Origin: an uncultured Lachnospiraceae bacterium
GTDB lineage: Bacteria; Bacillota; Clostridia; Lachnospirales; Lachnospiraceae
Length of the DNA stretch: 5,858 nucleotides
Direction of reading: 5' to 3'
Assembly (NCBI GenBank): GCA_910586025.1
Contig: CAJUIO010000158.1
Span: 1 to 5,858, forward strand
The translations under genes were made by a program, and so were the position numbers. Below are positions 5,758 to 5,858 of the stretch, in pieces (position 1 is the stretch's first letter; each line of letters begins with the position of its first letter). Under the pieces are notes generated by a model, which was not told where the DNA came from, did no database searches, and saw only the letters and a program-made list of their open reading frames with translations.

Positions 5758-5858
5758 CCTGCGGGCAACGAGCCAAGCGGGCATGCTTGCATGCACATTC
5801 ATGACAATAGAAAGCTTGCTTTCTATTGTATGGCGACTGCCGCAGGGGTCAATACCCC
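5758..5858 (+). repeat. Nested inverted-repeat element after uxuA, probable dispersed structured repeat (cut by window end)
   Basis: About 100 noncoding bases starting 12 nt after the uxuA stop are packed with pairing segments. An outer stem joins CCTGCGGGCA (5758-5767) to TGCCGCAGG (5838-5846), 9 pairs with one bulged G. Inside are two hairpins: GCATGC/GCATGC (5781-5794) and a long stem ACAATAGAAAGC/GCTTTCTATTGT (5804-5829), extended by CAT/ATG (5800-5832) with a bulged G. Both are capped by the same CTTG tetraloop. A last stem, GGGGT/ACCCC with loop CAAT, spans 5845-5858 and partly competes with the outer stem. GCGGGCA also occurs twice directly (5761-5767, 5777-5783). No U-run follows, so a simple terminator is unlikely. 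The organisation fits an extragenic palindromic repeat or a structured RNA; the right end lies outside the window. Confidence 0.6.
5800..5832 (+). terminator. Strong hairpin downstream of uxuA, possible transcript end
   Basis: This is the longest perfect dyad in the window: a 12-bp arm repeated in inverse with only TT between (effectively an 11-bp stem with CTTG loop), plus three more pairs beyond a one-base bulge. It starts 54 nt after the uxuA stop. It lacks the U-tract of an intrinsic terminator (TATGGCGACTGCC follows), so it may instead stabilise the mRNA 3' end or be the core of the surrounding repeat. Confidence 0.4.

Noticed and set aside
5747..5766. GCCC (5747-5750) with GGGC (5763-5766) around TTTT as an intrinsic terminator just after uxuA.
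   Set aside because: It has only four pairs, the T-run is in the loop rather than after the stem, and GGGC is better used in the outer stem of the following repeat.

Overview
The window looks like chromosomal DNA from a gut-type Firmicute, most likely a Lachnospiraceae member close to Blautia and related clostridia. Three things support this. The GH31 enzyme aligns residue for residue at its active site with the Ruminococcus (Blautia) obeum alpha-glucosidase as I recall it. The genes have strong AGGAGG-type ribosome binding sites with moderately GC-rich coding sequence and AT-rich promoters. The gene set (paired AraC regulators, a tandem-ACT protein, a short-form mannonate dehydratase) is typical of that family. 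The assignment rests on recall of protein sequences, not on a search.

The layout is two divergent regulator/enzyme modules back to back. Module 1 is an AraC-family regulator on the minus strand (5-889) and a cytoplasmic GH31 alpha-glucosidase on the plus strand (1051-3042), sharing a 161-bp intergenic region. Module 2 is a second AraC-family regulator on the minus strand (3581-4471) and mannonate dehydratase uxuA on the plus strand (4682-5746), sharing a 210-bp intergenic region. Between the modules, on the minus strand and 68 bp downstream of the second regulator, lies a small tandem-ACT-domain protein (3108-3512) with its own good promoter. It converges on the GH31 gene across a 65-bp gap holding a GC-rich hairpin. 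The last 100 bases after uxuA hold a dense set of nested inverted repeats with no coding capacity, cut off by the window end.

Functionally this is a carbohydrate-catabolism stretch. The GH31 enzyme should release glucose from imported alpha-1,6 (isomaltose-type) or alpha-1,4 oligosaccharides. UxuA dehydrates D-mannonate to 2-keto-3-deoxygluconate in hexuronate breakdown. Each enzyme is probably controlled by its divergent AraC neighbour; this is inferred from arrangement and operator-like repeats. The ACT protein is probably an amino-acid-sensing regulator unrelated to the sugars.

No intergenic stretch exceeds 300 bp, and I see no tRNA, rRNA, CRISPR, insertion sequence or phage gene. The coding content is ordinary. 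The most unusual element is the structured repeat at the right edge. The regulatory palindromes in the two divergent promoter regions come next.
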